Notes: generated from the sequence alone by a model not told the origin. A stretch of 64,000 bases of DNA from Verrucomicrobiota bacterium (GCA_018240025.1 JAFEGM010000018.1:12984-76983); one strand, 5' to 3'. Positions 14,787 through 25,156 are shown, counted from the first letter of the stretch. A program made the numbers and translations.

Positions 14787-16037
14787 TCACGACTCCTTCT
14801 GCAGGGCCCAGCGTGGAAACGGATCCTTCAGCCGGCCCCAACGTCCCGGCTGGGCCATCTCACGGTCGGTCAGCTCGCATTCCGACAGGCGACGGCGCAG
14901 GTAGGCCTCATCCATGGAAAGGCCGATGAAGACGATCTCCTGCCGCCGGTCGCCGAAGGGCTCCTGCCAGTGGGATGCCAGACGGGCCCGATCTTCCGGG
15001 GTGTCGGGCCATTGGGCGCGGTCGACGGCGGCCCACCAGAGCCCGGCGGCCTGATGCGTGGCAAGTCCGCCGGCCTGACTCCAGCTGCCGACGAAATCGG
15101 GTCGGGTGGCGAGCCAGAAGTAGCCCTTCGAACGCAGCACCCCGTCCCAATCTTCGTGAATGAACTCCCAGAATCGGCCCGGATGCAGCGGTCGGCGCGC
15201 GCGGTAGACGAAGCTGCCGATGCCGTACTCGTCGCTTTCCGGCACGTGGGTGCCGCGTGGCTCCTGCAGCCAGCCGGGGGCCTGCTGGGCGGCCGCGAAG
15301 TCGAAGAGGCCGGTGTTCAGGATCGCCGGCAGCGGCACCCGGCCCTGTTCGCATTCGAGCTGCCGGGCCCGGGGATTGAGCGCGCGGAGAATGGCGGCGA
15401 GCTGGCCGCGCTCGGCGGCATCGAGGCGGTCGACCTTGTTGATGACGAGGACGTCGGCGAACTCGACTTGCTCGACCAGCAGGTCGACCAGGGCGCGCTC
15501 GTCGCCTTCGCCCGCGACTTCGCCGCGATCGGCCAGGCGGTCGGACGAACTGTAGTCCCGGAGAAAGGCGCCGGCATCGACCACCGTGACCATGGTGTCG
15601 AGCCGCGCGATCTCGCTCAGGCTGCGGCCGTCGGCGTCGGCGAAGGTGAACGTCTCGGCCACCGGCAGCGGCTCGCTGATGCCGGTGGATTCGATCAGCA
15701 GGTAGTCGAAGCGCCCCTCGCGGGCGAGGCGGTCGACCTCGAGCAGCAGGTCTTCGCGCAGGGTGCAGCAAATGCAGCCATTGCTCAGCTCGACCAGCTT
15801 TTCCTCCGACCGGCGCAACTCCGCGCCGCCGTCGCGGACGAGGGCGGCGTCGATGTTCACTTCGCTCATGTCGTTGACGATGACGGCGACGCGCAGGCCC
15901 TCGCGGTTGCGCAGGACGTGATTGAGCAGCGTGGTTTTGCCCGCGCCGAGGAATCCGCTCAGGACGGTCACCGGCAGCGGCCGGATGGAAGAACGTGCGG
16001 ATGGCGGACGGGCGGGGGCGGGCGGGGCGTCGATCAT
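14787..16037 (-). CDS. COG0523 (CobW/P47K) metallochaperone GTPase
   Basis: The 416-residue G3E GTPase has Walker A GFLGAGKT at 28-35, the metal-binding CxCC as GCICC at 87-91, ESTG in the switch region, and NKVD for guanine specificity. The C-terminal CobW_C domain includes [15 protein letters not shown]0523 GTPases insert or traffic metals; many are induced under zinc starvation by Zur. The ATG at 16037 overlaps the upstream gene's stop as ATGA, indicating translational coupling. A strong palindrome lies upstream of that partner gene. The metal served here is unproven; a zinc or cobalt role is most likely on family grounds. Confidence 0.9.
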   Translation of the reverse strand: MIDAPPAPARPPSARSSIRPLPVTVLSGFLGAGKTTLLNHVLRNREGLRVAVIVNDMSEVNIDAALVRDGGAELRRSEEKLVELSNGCICCTLREDLLLEVDRLAREGRFDYLLIESTGISEPLPVAETFTFADADGRSLSEIARLDTMVTVVDAGAFLRDYSSSDRLADRGEVAGEGDERALVDLLVEQVEFADVLVINKVDRLDAAERGQLAAILRALNPRARQLECEQGRVPLPAILNTGLFDFAAAQQAPGWLQEPRGTHVPESDEYGIGSFVYRARRPLHPGRFWEFIHEDWDGVLRSKGYFWLATRPDFVGSWSQAGGLATHQAAGLWWAAVDRAQWPDTPEDRARLASHWQEPFGDRRQEIVFIGLSMDEAYLRRRLSECELTDREMAQPGRWGRLKDPFPRWALQKES

Positions 16038-16583
16038 GGCGAGGTGGGGCAATGGAGATATCGAGAAAACCACTCCCGCGCCGCTCGGGGCGCCTTCCAG
16101 CGGTGCGGATAGGCGGCGTACGAACGCTCGCGGTAGGTCGGGCCGAATTCGCGCTCCAGCCACGTCTCGTAGGCCTCGATCCAGCCGAGAAAGCGCGCAC
16201 TGACCGCGTGGAAGTGAGAACGCCCCGGTCCACTGGCCCGGGTGAAGAGGCCGGCGACACGGCCGGTGGCATCGGGCTTGGCGCCGAAATGCACGTACGC
16301 CTGGTGCCGCGAACGCAGATAGAGAAAGCCGGCCGCGCCGGGAACCTCGAGCGAGGCGAAGAATCCGTGCAGCTCCAGCACCGTGCCGTCGGCCAGCACG
16401 CAGCGGTAGCGCGAACTGCCCCCGTTGCCCGGGCGGACGAAACTTCTCGAAGCCCGCCCGCACGAGCAGGTTGCCCGCGGAGGACATCACATCCCCGCCG
16501 AGGAAGAACATCTGCTGCTCGATCCCACGCACCAACTCCCGGTAGGCCGCGCGCGAGACGGGTGGGGCCTCGTGATACGTCAT
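16034..16583 (-). pseudogene. Frameshifted hypothetical gene coupled to the COG0523 GTPase
   Basis: Translation from ATG 16583 gives a plausible protein up to GFEKF. The sensible sequence then continues in another frame as [13 protein letters not shown] and on to the stop at 16034. Removing one base from the AAA run at 16440-16442 (TTT on the coding strand) restores a continuous protein of about 182 residues, so this is either a sequencing indel or a recent frameshift. The product is soluble and Tyr/His-rich, with no recognised domain. It overlaps the GTPase start by 4 nt and shares its upstream palindrome, suggesting a common metal-related role. Confidence 0.65.
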
Positions 16584-16704
16584 GGCTTCGATCCAAGGTC
16601 CAAGCCCTCACCACGGAGTGGGAAAAACCCGGGTCAGCGCCGACGGAGCGCAAGCGGCTGCGGATGGGCTTCGATACATGCAAGCGAATTGCATGTGTAA
16701 GTCG

Positions 16705-16727
16705 TTAACGCAACAAATTTGCGTTAA
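16705..16727. promoter_or_regulatory. Perfect 9-bp inverted repeat, probable operator
   Basis: TTAACGCAA (16705-16713) and its exact reverse complement TTGCGTTAA (16719-16727) flank a 5-bp CAAAT spacer. The site lies in the 191-bp gap between the divergent 16583 (minus) and 16775 (plus) genes. The geometry fits a Fur/Zur-family or similar dimeric regulator. A Zur-like role is suggested by the COG0523 operon it precedes, but the sequence does not match a classical Zur box well enough to name it. Confidence 0.6.
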
Positions 16728-16774
16728 AGGGAGGTCGGTCTGGCACCCGGAGACGCCATCGCTACCCTGTCGGT

Positions 16775-17224
16775 ATGTCCGCTTCCGCCCGCGCCACCCG
16801 TCGCAAATCGTGGGCTGAGAAGCTCGCCAGGCCGGCCGTGCCCCGCGTGCAGCGCGTCGACCGTGCGTTTGCCGATCTGGCTGAAGGGGAGCGGATGCTG
16901 ATCGCCACGCCGGCGCTGCTCGACGCTCTGGTGCGCGAGATTCCGCCGGGCCGGACGAAAACGGCCAAGCAGTTCCGGGCGGAATTGGCCGGAAGCCATG
17001 ACGCCGATGGCACCTGCCCGCTGACCACCGGCATTTTCCTCCGCATCGCCGCCGAAGCCGCCTGGGAGCGGCATCTTGCAGGGACGCCGCTGGACGAAAT
17101 CATGCCCTTCTGGCGGGCGATCGAGCCAGAATCGCCGCTGGCCAAGAAGCTGGCCTGCGGAATCGATTTCCTTCGCCGTCAGCGGGCGGCCGAGGCGGAG
17201 AGCGCCACGCCGCGGAGAAGATGA
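16775..17224 (+). CDS. Small conserved hypothetical protein, sometimes labelled MGMT family
   Basis: This 149-residue soluble protein has an N-terminal basic segment, a central RTKTAKQFRAELA helix, the conserved-looking CPLTTGIFLRIAAEAA (about 75-90) and a following PFWRAIEP. From memory, proteins with this CPLTTG-FxR-PFWR pattern are automatically annotated as methylated-DNA-protein cysteine methyltransferase relatives. The catalytic PCHR motif of true O6-alkylguanine transferases is absent, so no enzymatic function should be assumed. It is transcribed divergently from the GTPase operon across the palindrome at 16705-16727 and could share its control. Confidence 0.65.
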   Translation: MSASARATRRKSWAEKLARPAVPRVQRVDRAFADLAEGERMLIATPALLDALVREIPPGRTKTAKQFRAELAGSHDADGTCPLTTGIFLRIAAEAAWERHLAGTPLDEIMPFWRAIEPESPLAKKLACGIDFLRRQRAAEAESATPRRR

Positions 17225-17337
17225 GGGCCCCAGATGCGCCCGCTCGAGGCAAGCGGGCCGGCGGCGCCGCGGAGGCGTCGGGGTACCTCCGCGGTCGCTG
17301 AATTGGCAGTCTGACGGGTCTGACGGCGCGCGGCCGC

Positions 17338-18504
17338 TCAGACGTGGCTGAGCGCGTGTTCGAGGTCGGCGATCAGATCGTCGGCATCCTCCACGCCGCA
17401 GGAAAGGCGGACGAAGGAATCGACGATGCCCAGCGCGGCGCGCTGCTCGGGCGGGATGGTGCCGTGGGTCATCAAGGCCGGATGCTCGATCAGGCTCTCT
17501 ACGCCGCCGAGGCTCTCGGCCAGGGCGAAGAGGTGGCATTTCTCGAGGAAGCGACGGGTGCCGGCGAGGTCGGTCTTGAGCGTCGCGCTGATCATCCCGC
17601 CGAACATCTTCATCTGACGCTTGGCCAGCTCATGTTGCGGGTGCGAGGCGGAGCCCGGGAAATAGATCCGCTCCACCTTCGGGTGCGCCTCCAGCCAGGC
17701 CGCGATCCTGGCCGCATTGGCGCAGGCCCGCTCCATCCGCAGGGCGAGGGTCTTGAGGCCGCGCAGGACGAGGAAGGAGTCGAACGGCCCGAGCACGCCG
17801 CCGACCGCGTTCTGCAGATAGGCGAGCTGCTCGGCCAGGGCCTTGTGCCGGTCTTCCTTGCCGACCACCACCACGCCGGCCACGACATCGGAATGGCCGT
17901 TGAGGTACTTGGTGGCCGAGTGGACCACGATGTCGAACCCGAGTTCCAGCGGGCGCTGGATCATGGGGCTGGCGAAGGTGTTGTCGGCCACGGCGAGCAG
18001 GTTGTGCTTGCGGGCGAGCGCCGCGACGCCGGCGATGTCGATCAGCTTGAGCATCGGATTGCTCGGCGTCTCGATCCAGATCATGCGCGTCTGCGGCGTG
18101 ATGGCGGCTTCGACGGCGGCGAGATCGCTCATGTCCATGAAGGTGAAGCGATGCCCGGCGGAGCGCTTGCGCACGCGCTCGAAGAGCCGGTAGGTGCCGC
18201 CATAGAGGTCGTCGCTGGCGATGATGTGCGCGCCGCTGTCGAGCACCTCGAGCACCGTGCTCATGCCGGCCAAACCGGAGGCAAAGGCGTAGGCCTGCGC
18301 CCCGCTTTCGAGGTCGGCGACGCAGCGTTCGAGGGCGGAACGCGTCGGATTGATGGAGCGGGCATAGTCATAGCCCTTGTGTACGCCGGGGGATTCCTGG
18401 ACGTAGGTGGAGGTGGCGTAGATCGGCTGCATCACCGCCCCGGTGGTCGGGTCGGGATACTGGCCGGCGTGGATGACGCGAGTGGCGAGCTGGTGGGTGG
18501 ACAT
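17338..18504 (-). CDS. Cystathionine gamma-synthase/gamma-lyase family PLP enzyme
   Basis: The ATG at 18504 gives 388 residues, the usual length of Cys/Met-metabolism PLP enzymes. The PLP lysine is Lys199 in HSATKYLNGHSD. YDYARSINPTR (45-55) contributes the phosphate-binding Tyr/Arg, and SGLAGMSTVL is the PLP-phosphate loop. Such enzymes make cystathionine from an activated homoserine and cysteine, or cleave it. LGGVESLIEHPALMTH near the C-terminus is typical of both MetB and CGL types, so the direction cannot be settled from sequence. An in-frame upstream extension is Ser/Pro-rich leader sequence from the purine-repeat region and is not credible protein. Confidence 0.93.
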   Translation of the reverse strand: MSTHQLATRVIHAGQYPDPTTGAVMQPIYATSTYVQESPGVHKGYDYARSINPTRSALERCVADLESGAQAYAFASGLAGMSTVLEVLDSGAHIIASDDLYGGTYRLFERVRKRSAGHRFTFMDMSDLAAVEAAITPQTRMIWIETPSNPMLKLIDIAGVAALARKHNLLAVADNTFASPMIQRPLELGFDIVVHSATKYLNGHSDVVAGVVVVGKEDRHKALAEQLAYLQNAVGGVLGPFDSFLVLRGLKTLALRMERACANAARIAAWLEAHPKVERIYFPGSASHPQHELAKRQMKMFGGMISATLKTDLAGTRRFLEKCHLFALAESLGGVESLIEHPALMTHGTIPPEQRAALGIVDSFVRLSCGVEDADDLIADLEHALSHV

Positions 18505-18521
18505 GAGGGACAAGGGGGAAA

Positions 18522-18542
18522 GGAGGAAGGAGGAAGGAGGAA
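18522..18542. repeat. Three tandem GGAGGAA units
   Basis: Three perfect 7-mers GGAGGAA lie in the 58-bp gap between the PLP enzyme start (18504) and the upstream DUF5069 stop (18563). On the transcribed strand they form a pyrimidine-rich leader just before the enzyme's start codon. They resemble the purine arrays at 1-24 and 11256-11374. Confidence 0.8.
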
Positions 18543-18562
18543 GGGAGCCGGCCGAGGGCGGC

Positions 18563-19078
18563 TCAGTTTCCGCGGACGAAGGGGACGTAGCGCGCGACGT
18601 CGGCGCCGGCGGACCAGGCGAAGCGGAGGAAGTCGGCGGGGTGGACATTCCATTGCGCGAAGAAGCGGCGGTCGCCGCCGCAGTCGTACATGAGGTCGTC
18701 GGGCATTTCGCCGCGCAGCTTGGCCTGGGCCTTCTGCACGAGGCGGGGCAGCCATTCGATGCCGTCGACCGCCTCGGACTTGGGCGGAAGGCGATCCATG
18801 TCGATGCGGTGCGAGGAAAGCACGCCTTGCTGCACGTTCAGGAAGTAGTCACGGCGGACCGAGGCGATGAGCAGGAAGGTCTCCCAGTCCGGCTGGCCGT
18901 AGTTCGTGTGGTCCTCGGCAAAGTCGTACACCTCCTGCGCGGTGTGTCCGATCGCGGCGAGCGCGGCGAGTTGAGTCGGCGTGAAATAGCTGTCCGAGCC
19001 GCGGCGGCCAGCACGGTACTGGGCGACAGCGTGTTCGAAGATTTGCTTGAGTTCGGAGGTCCAGGTCAGGGCGTTCAT
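18563..19078 (-). CDS. DUF5069 domain protein
   Basis: The protein has 171 residues from the ATG at 19078; a TTG at 19084 would add two. It reads as a DUF5069 member, with an N-terminal LKQIFEHAVAQYRAG helix, a GHTAQEVYDFAEDHTNYG motif around 44-61, LIASVRRDYFLNVQ, and a Trp/Asp-rich end (PADFLRFAWSAG). The family is common in Verrucomicrobiota and has no established activity. The gene is upstream of and co-directional with the cystathionine enzyme, with a 58-bp gap, so co-transcription is possible. There is no signal peptide. Confidence 0.75.
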   Translation of the reverse strand: MNALTWTSELKQIFEHAVAQYRAGRRGSDSYFTPTQLAALAAIGHTAQEVYDFAEDHTNYGQPDWETFLLIASVRRDYFLNVQQGVLSSHRIDMDRLPPKSEAVDGIEWLPRLVQKAQAKLRGEMPDDLMYDCGGDRRFFAQWNVHPADFLRFAWSAGADVARYVPFVRGN

Positions 19079-19163
19079 CGGCAAGGGGCCGACAATTTCT
19101 CACGGGGTGTCCCTTCGCGCCAACGCGGGCTTGCGGGCGCGGCATTTGCTGCTGGCGTGCCGC

Positions 19164-19544
19164 ATGGCGTTGCGATCGGTGCCGAACTTCGAAACCCCCG
19201 AGGCTTGGCAAGCCTGGTTCGAGGCCGAACTGGCGGCCGCTCTGCCGGCCGGCTGGAAGTGGGAGCGCTCGGCCAGAATGCGGCGACCCGACCGGGTGAC
19301 CTGGTGGGTCCAGCCTGAGCAGCCAGATGACTGCCTGCAGGAGGACTTCATTTTGGAGCCTGCCGTCGACTGGGACACCATCACCGTCTTCTGCGGCAAC
19401 TCCGATGGCGGTGCCGGTGGGGTGCATTGGTACGCGGAGGAGGCCCGGGTCATCCACCGGGACAGCCTGGCGATGACTGAACTCCGCGAGGTCCTCCGCT
19501 GGATCTTCAAGCACTGCGCGCCGAACGTCCGCGGCCTGAGCTAG
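19164..19544 (+). CDS. Small hypothetical protein
   Basis: The ATG at 19164 gives 126 residues beginning MALRSVPNFETPEAWQ. A GTG at 19107 would extend it through less convincing sequence. The protein is acidic and Trp-rich (WKWERSARMRRP, VTWWVQPEQP, DWDTITVFCGN), with a helical end. It has no signal peptide, membrane segment or recognised family. It is divergent from DUF5069 and convergent with the hydrolase gene. The amino-acid usage looks like a genuine soluble protein rather than a shadow. Confidence 0.55.
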   Translation: MALRSVPNFETPEAWQAWFEAELAAALPAGWKWERSARMRRPDRVTWWVQPEQPDDCLQEDFILEPAVDWDTITVFCGNSDGGAGGVHWYAEEARVIHRDSLAMTELREVLRWIFKHCAPNVRGLS

Positions 19545-19559
19545 GCCAGCGGCGCGGGT

Positions 19560-20453
19560 TTAGCGGCCATGGGCGCCGACCGGAACGGCCTGAGCCCGCG
19601 GGCGCACGCCGTTTTGCTCCCACCAGGCGAGGACCTTCGGCCAGACGTGGGGACCGACGTCGCGGCGGAAGAAGCCCATGTGGCCGATCGACTTGAGGCC
19701 GAGCTCCGCCGGCACGAGACGCAGCTTCTCCACGGCCGCATTCGTGTAATGCGAGGCGAACATGTCGGCCGAGGAATCCGGCGCCCAGGCGTCATCCTCG
19801 GTAGTGACGTTGAGGATGCGCGCACGGACCGCGGCGAAGCGGTCATGGAAGTCGACGCTCGGGTCGCTGAACCAGTAGCGCGGAAAGCCGCACCAGCGCT
19901 TCCAGTCGCGATAGACCCCGCGCGGCAGGTCCTCGCCGAGGCCGACCAGGCTGCTGGGCAGGTAGCCGTAGGCGGCCGAGAGAATCGGACCCAGGCCATG
20001 CCACAAGAGCTGTACCTTCACCTGTTCCCCGCGGGCCATGTAGGAGTGGTGGCCGGAGCCCATCCCGAAGGCGACCAGCGAGCGGACGCGATCCTTGTGC
20101 GTGAGATGGCCCAGCGCCTGCGCCCCGAAGCTGTGGCCGACGAGATCCACCGGACCGTATTGCGACGCCCAGGCGACGACGGAATCGATCTCCTGCGCCC
20201 AGTCGAGAAAGCCGGCTTCGAAGCCCCGCAGGCGGGCGGGGCGGGCCCGACCGAGCCCCCGGTAGTCGAAGGTGACGACGTCGCGCCCGCGCTCGGCCGC
20301 GAATTCGGCAAAGCCGCGGTAGAAGCGCTGCGGAGCGCCCGTGGCACAGGCGACGACGACCGGTTCGCGCGGTTCGCCGGCGGCTGCGGCAGCGCGGAAG
20401 AGCGTGGCCGGGATGGTCCGGCCGTCGAGGGAGGGGAGGGTGATTTCCTGCAT
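19560..20453 (-). CDS. Alpha/beta hydrolase
   Basis: This 297-residue serine hydrolase has the nucleophile elbow GHSFG (Ser108), an RGLG oxyanion-side loop after VVTFDYR, and likely acid and base residues in TTEDDAWAP and IGHMGFF. It resembles the group of predicted alpha/beta hydrolases sometimes annotated as UCP037442-like, with a short lid. Its start is 3 nt after the stop of a TetR repressor, so it is the second gene of a two-gene operon and probably the repressor's target. Natural substrates are unknown; a detoxifying esterase or epoxide-hydrolase-like role is a reasonable guess only. Confidence 0.82.
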   Translation of the reverse strand: MQEITLPSLDGRTIPATLFRAAAAAGEPREPVVVACATGAPQRFYRGFAEFAAERGRDVVTFDYRGLGRARPARLRGFEAGFLDWAQEIDSVVAWASQYGPVDLVGHSFGAQALGHLTHKDRVRSLVAFGMGSGHHSYMARGEQVKVQLLWHGLGPILSAAYGYLPSSLVGLGEDLPRGVYRDWKRWCGFPRYWFSDPSVDFHDRFAAVRARILNVTTEDDAWAPDSSADMFASHYTNAAVEKLRLVPAELGLKSIGHMGFFRRDVGPHVWPKVLAWWEQNGVRPRAQAVPVGAHGR

Positions 20454-20456
20454 GTT

Positions 20457-21041
20457 TCAGGCGGGATCTGGGGTGAGCAGCGGCTCGAGGGCGCGCAGGG
20501 TGGAAACGACAATGGAGGTATCCCGGGCCGCCCGGGCCTGGAGCAGCGCCCCTTCGTAGGCGCTGATGAAGAGCGCCGAGAGCCGCTCGGCCTGGGCCCG
20601 GCTGCGTCCCTCGGAGGTCAGCGTCTCGGCCAGCGCCGCCCGCAGTTGGGAGAAGGCGGCGTCGAGCGCCTCGCGCAGGGCAGGTTCCGTGGCGGCGGTC
20701 TCCAGCGTGATGGTGGCGAGCGGACAGCCATTGGCGAAGCCGCTCTTCTCCAGGCGCTCGGCGGCGCCTTCCAGCCAGGCCACCAGGGCGGCCTTGACGG
20801 TGCGCTTCTCGGCCAGCACCGCGCGCAGACTGGCGACGGTGGATTCCGCCGACCGCTGCACCGCCTCGACCGCCAGCGCCACTTTCCCACCCGGAAAATG
20901 ATGGTAGAGAACACCCTTGGGCGCGCCGGCGTCGGCCAGCAGTTCGGTCAGGCCGAAGCCGTTGTAGCCGCGCCGCTGCACCAGCCGTCGCATGCTCGTG
21001 ACAAGGCGTTGGCGGGTGTCGAGTGAGGAGGTAGAAGCCAT
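20457..21041 (-). CDS. TetR/AcrR family repressor, LmrA/YxaF type
   Basis: This 194-residue regulator has a TetR helix-turn-helix at about 10-55 (GFGLTELLADAGAPKGVLYHHF) and a ligand-binding C-terminal domain with NGCPLATITLE. The NGCP-LATI wording and the PKGVLYHHFPGGK recognition helix match LmrA/YxaF-like TetR proteins that sense aromatic or hydrophobic compounds. It is transcribed first, 3 nt ahead of an alpha/beta hydrolase. A near-palindromic site at 21054-21069 lies directly upstream of its start and resembles known operators of this subgroup, implying autoregulation. Confidence 0.9.
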   Translation of the reverse strand: MASTSSLDTRQRLVTSMRRLVQRRGYNGFGLTELLADAGAPKGVLYHHFPGGKVALAVEAVQRSAESTVASLRAVLAEKRTVKAALVAWLEGAAERLEKSGFANGCPLATITLETAATEPALREALDAAFSQLRAALAETLTSEGRSRAQAERLSALFISAYEGALLQARAARDTSIVVSTLRALEPLLTPDPA

Positions 21042-21053
21042 GGGCTGATTCTA

Positions 21054-21069
21054 TAGACCGGTCGGTCCA
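21054..21069. promoter_or_regulatory. Putative operator of the LmrA-type TetR repressor
   Basis: TAGACCGGTCGGTCCA is symmetric at 12 of 16 positions and lies 12 bp upstream of the repressor start codon. The TAGACC...GGTC(C/T)A arrangement is typical of LmrA/YxaF-type TetR operators. Binding by the adjacent repressor is inferred from this match and its position. Confidence 0.6.
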
Positions 21070-21334
21070 GCGCAAGGACGAAATTGTGTCACCGGCGGGG
21101 CCAGACGAGCGACGCGGGTCAGGCCGGTGGCGCTGCGATCCTTGGCCTGCCCGAGTTTGCCGCGCGGGTCCTTGGCTTGGCTCCAGTTCGCCGAAGACTT
21201 GGGTTGCAGCTTGGCGCAGCATCTCCGTCCAGGCCGATCCTTCGGTGGGACCTCGAGGCGGGCTTCGGCGAGTCTCCTTCGCACCGTTTCGGGTTGAATT
21301 CGCGACGGGACGTAGTGTGATCAGCCGTTCCGCC

Positions 21335-21979
21335 ATGGCAGGCTCCTCCACCGCCGTGCATCCGTCCCCCGCCCGCAGTCGTGGTCGGCCGCGCTGCGAA
21401 GGCATCCGGCAGCTCGTACGAAGCGCGGCTCGGGAAATGTTGGAGGAAGGTACGTTTCAGGACTTCAGCATCGAAGCGGTTTCGGCGCGCACCGGCGTGG
21501 CGAAGACCACGATCTACCGCTGGTGGAGGTCCAAGGCCGAACTGGCCGTGGATGCATTTCTCGACGCGGTCGACGCCAAGGTGCCGTTTCCGGCCGACGA
21601 TGCAATGCCGGTCCGGGAGCGTTTCCGCGTGGTTTTGCGTCGGCTGAGCCGGCTCTATCGCGGCCCGGTCGGACGCTTCATGCGGAGCGTCGCCTCGGCC
21701 GCGCTGGCCGACGAGCAGGTTCGCGCGGTCTGGTGGGACCGTTTCTTTGCGGTGCGCCGCGCCGTGGTGGCGCAGCGGTTGCGCGAGGCCGCGGAGGGCG
21801 GTGAGATTCGCGGCGACTGCGACCCGGAGACGACGATGGATTCGCTCTTCGGGCCGCTCATCTACAGCCTCTTCCTGCGCGGGCGTCCGCCTTCCGATCG
21901 GCAGATGGACCTGCTTGTCGACCGCGTCTTCAGTCATTTGGAAGTTGCCTCGAAAGCGGGTGAAAGCGGAAAAAGCTGA
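21335..21979 (+). CDS. TetR/AcrR family regulator with TetR_C_11-like C-terminal domain
   Basis: The ATG at 21335 yields 214 residues; in-frame codons upstream to 21086 are GC-rich intergenic sequence. The HTH is at about 28-72 (DFSIEAVSARTGVAKTTIYRWW). The TTIYRWWRSKAEL recognition helix and the later C-terminal domain (GRFMRSVASAALADEQ) resemble the TetR_C_11 type. It is transcribed toward an acyl-CoA dehydrogenase 214 bp downstream. Two copies of the same dyad, TGAGC-N4-GCTCA, lie between them, the first overlapping its own stop codon. This suggests control of the dehydrogenase by this regulator. Confidence 0.87.
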   Translation: MAGSSTAVHPSPARSRGRPRCEGIRQLVRSAAREMLEEGTFQDFSIEAVSARTGVAKTTIYRWWRSKAELAVDAFLDAVDAKVPFPADDAMPVRERFRVVLRRLSRLYRGPVGRFMRSVASAALADEQVRAVWWDRFFAVRRAVVAQRLREAAEGGEIRGDCDPETTMDSLFGPLIYSLFLRGRPPSDRQMDLLVDRVFSHLEVASKAGESGKS

Positions 21980-21990
21980 GCAGACGCTCA
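21977..21990. promoter_or_regulatory. Dyad TGAGC-N4-GCTCA, copy 1
   Basis: The sequence TGAGCAGACGCTCA overlaps the TGA stop of the TetR gene; one further flanking base on each side extends the symmetry to CTGAGC...GCTCAG. The same half-sites recur 89 bp downstream at 22066-22079. Confidence 0.55.
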
Positions 21991-22065
21991 GGCGAAATGT
22001 TGGTCGTATTTCCAGAGTAAAGAGTAGATCGAGTGCGAAAAGACGCCCAAAAACTCGCAAAAATG

Positions 22066-22079
22066 TGAGCCAATGCTCA
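22066..22079. promoter_or_regulatory. Dyad TGAGC-N4-GCTCA, copy 2
   Basis: The sequence TGAGCCAATGCTCA lies 115 bp upstream of the acyl-CoA dehydrogenase start, in an A/T-richer stretch likely to hold its promoter. The half-sites and spacing are identical to those at 21977-21990, fitting a TetR-family dimer site. The adjacent TetR protein is the obvious candidate. Confidence 0.55.
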
Positions 22080-22193
22080 ATTTTTCGAGTGACAGGCGGA
22101 AACGAGCGGTTTTAATCCGCGCCGTTCCCTTTCCAGCCCGGTTCGTAGCCGTGGCTCCCTCGCTCATCCCCATCCCTGCCAGCTCATTCCGCC

Positions 22194-23960
<1,767 letters not shown>

Positions 23961-24073
23961 GGCGAAGGGACGAAAGGTGGTCGGCGAAATGGCGCTTCCC
24001 GCAGGAAATGCAGGAAGTGACGCGATCCGCGATTTGACGCGCGGATAGATCGCCGATCACTCGTTCCCCGTTC

Positions 24074-25072
24074 ATGGCCCCGCTTAACACGATCAACCTC
24101 CTCCGCGCTCTTTTCGTCGTCATGGCGGCGAGTTTGGGAGGCATGGTGGGAGCGGGGCAGTTCGGCACCTTCTTCGGGGGCTTCGCCCTGGGCGCGGTGT
24201 ACGCGCTCTGTCTGGTGCTGGTCGACCGTCTTTTGCGCGGCCTGACGCTGCGCGCTTTTTCCAGCGCCACGTTTGGGCTGCTGCTGGGCTTCATCTTCGC
24301 GATGCTGTTTCGCGAGTCGAACGTCTTCATGCACCAGTCGGCCGACACGCAGTGGCTGATCGGCCTCGCGCTCTACGCCGGCTTCGGCTACCTCGGCATG
24401 ATGCTCGCCATGCGGTCGAACCGCGACGAGTTCTCGCTGCTCATTCCCTATGTCCGCTTCACCCGCGAGCGGACGCAGGATCTGCCGCTGCTCCTCGACA
24501 CGAACGCGGTGGTCGATCCGCGCGTGGGCGATGTCGTCCAGACGGGCTTCCTCAGCGGCGAGCTCATCATTCCTCGCTTCATCATGGAGGAGGTGCAGCG
24601 CCTGGCGGACAGCAACGATCCCATCCGGCGGGAGCGCGGTCGCCGCGGGCTGGAGAACGTCGAGCGGCTGCAGCGCAGCATAGGCACGGCAGTCTCGTTC
24701 CACGACTCCGTGCGCGATCCGGAAACCCCGGCCGACGTGCAGCTGGTCAATGTGGCCCGTCTGATGCAGGCGCGCATTTTGAGCAGCGATGTCAGCCTGT
24801 GCAAAGCCGCGCGGGTGCAGGGGGTGACTGCCTTGAACCTCAATGACCTCGCCAAAGCCGTGCGCACGCAGCTGAACGTCGGCGACGAGGCCGAGCTGCA
24901 CGTCACGAAGGAAGGCAAGGACGCGACCCAGGGCGTCGGTTACCTCCCGGACGGGACGATGATTGTCGTGAATCAAGGCCGCGCCTACATCGGCCAGACC
25001 ATTGGCGTGGTGGTGAGCGGCACCGTGATGACTTCGGCCGGCCGGTTGATCTTCGCCGACGTGCGCAAGTAG
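24074..25072 (+). CDS. YacL-like membrane PIN/TRAM-domain protein
   Basis: The 332-residue protein has about four N-terminal membrane segments (1-125). A PIN domain follows, starting at LLLDTNAVVDPRVGD with metal-binding Asp142, and continuing through PRFIMEEVQ and ARILSSDVSLCKAAR. A TRAM-like beta-barrel with GVGYLPDGTMIVVN at about 280-325 ends the protein. This is the classical YacL layout, a membrane-anchored putative nuclease found in many bacteria. PIN domains usually cleave RNA, and TRAM binds nucleic acid. It follows the dehydrogenase by 113 bp but is probably independent. Confidence 0.9.
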   Translation: MAPLNTINLLRALFVVMAASLGGMVGAGQFGTFFGGFALGAVYALCLVLVDRLLRGLTLRAFSSATFGLLLGFIFAMLFRESNVFMHQSADTQWLIGLALYAGFGYLGMMLAMRSNRDEFSLLIPYVRFTRERTQDLPLLLDTNAVVDPRVGDVVQTGFLSGELIIPRFIMEEVQRLADSNDPIRRERGRRGLENVERLQRSIGTAVSFHDSVRDPETPADVQLVNVARLMQARILSSDVSLCKAARVQGVTALNLNDLAKAVRTQLNVGDEAELHVTKEGKDATQGVGYLPDGTMIVVNQGRAYIGQTIGVVVSGTVMTSAGRLIFADVRK

Positions 25073-25156
25073 GGCTTGGCCTGCGGGGGCTGTCCGTTCG
25101 ACGCGATCCTCCCGGCGGATGGCTTGTATCGATCCAATGCGGGCCCACCTTGGCGA

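Noticed and set aside
16775-17224. Functional O6-alkylguanine-DNA alkyltransferase
   Set aside because: The essential PCHR cysteine motif is absent; only a CPLTTG segment is present, so the repair function cannot be claimed.
21086-21334. Longer N-terminus for the second TetR gene
   Set aside because: The upstream codons encode Gly/Arg/Ser-rich sequence unlike a TetR N-terminus, and the HTH is correctly placed from the ATG at 21335.
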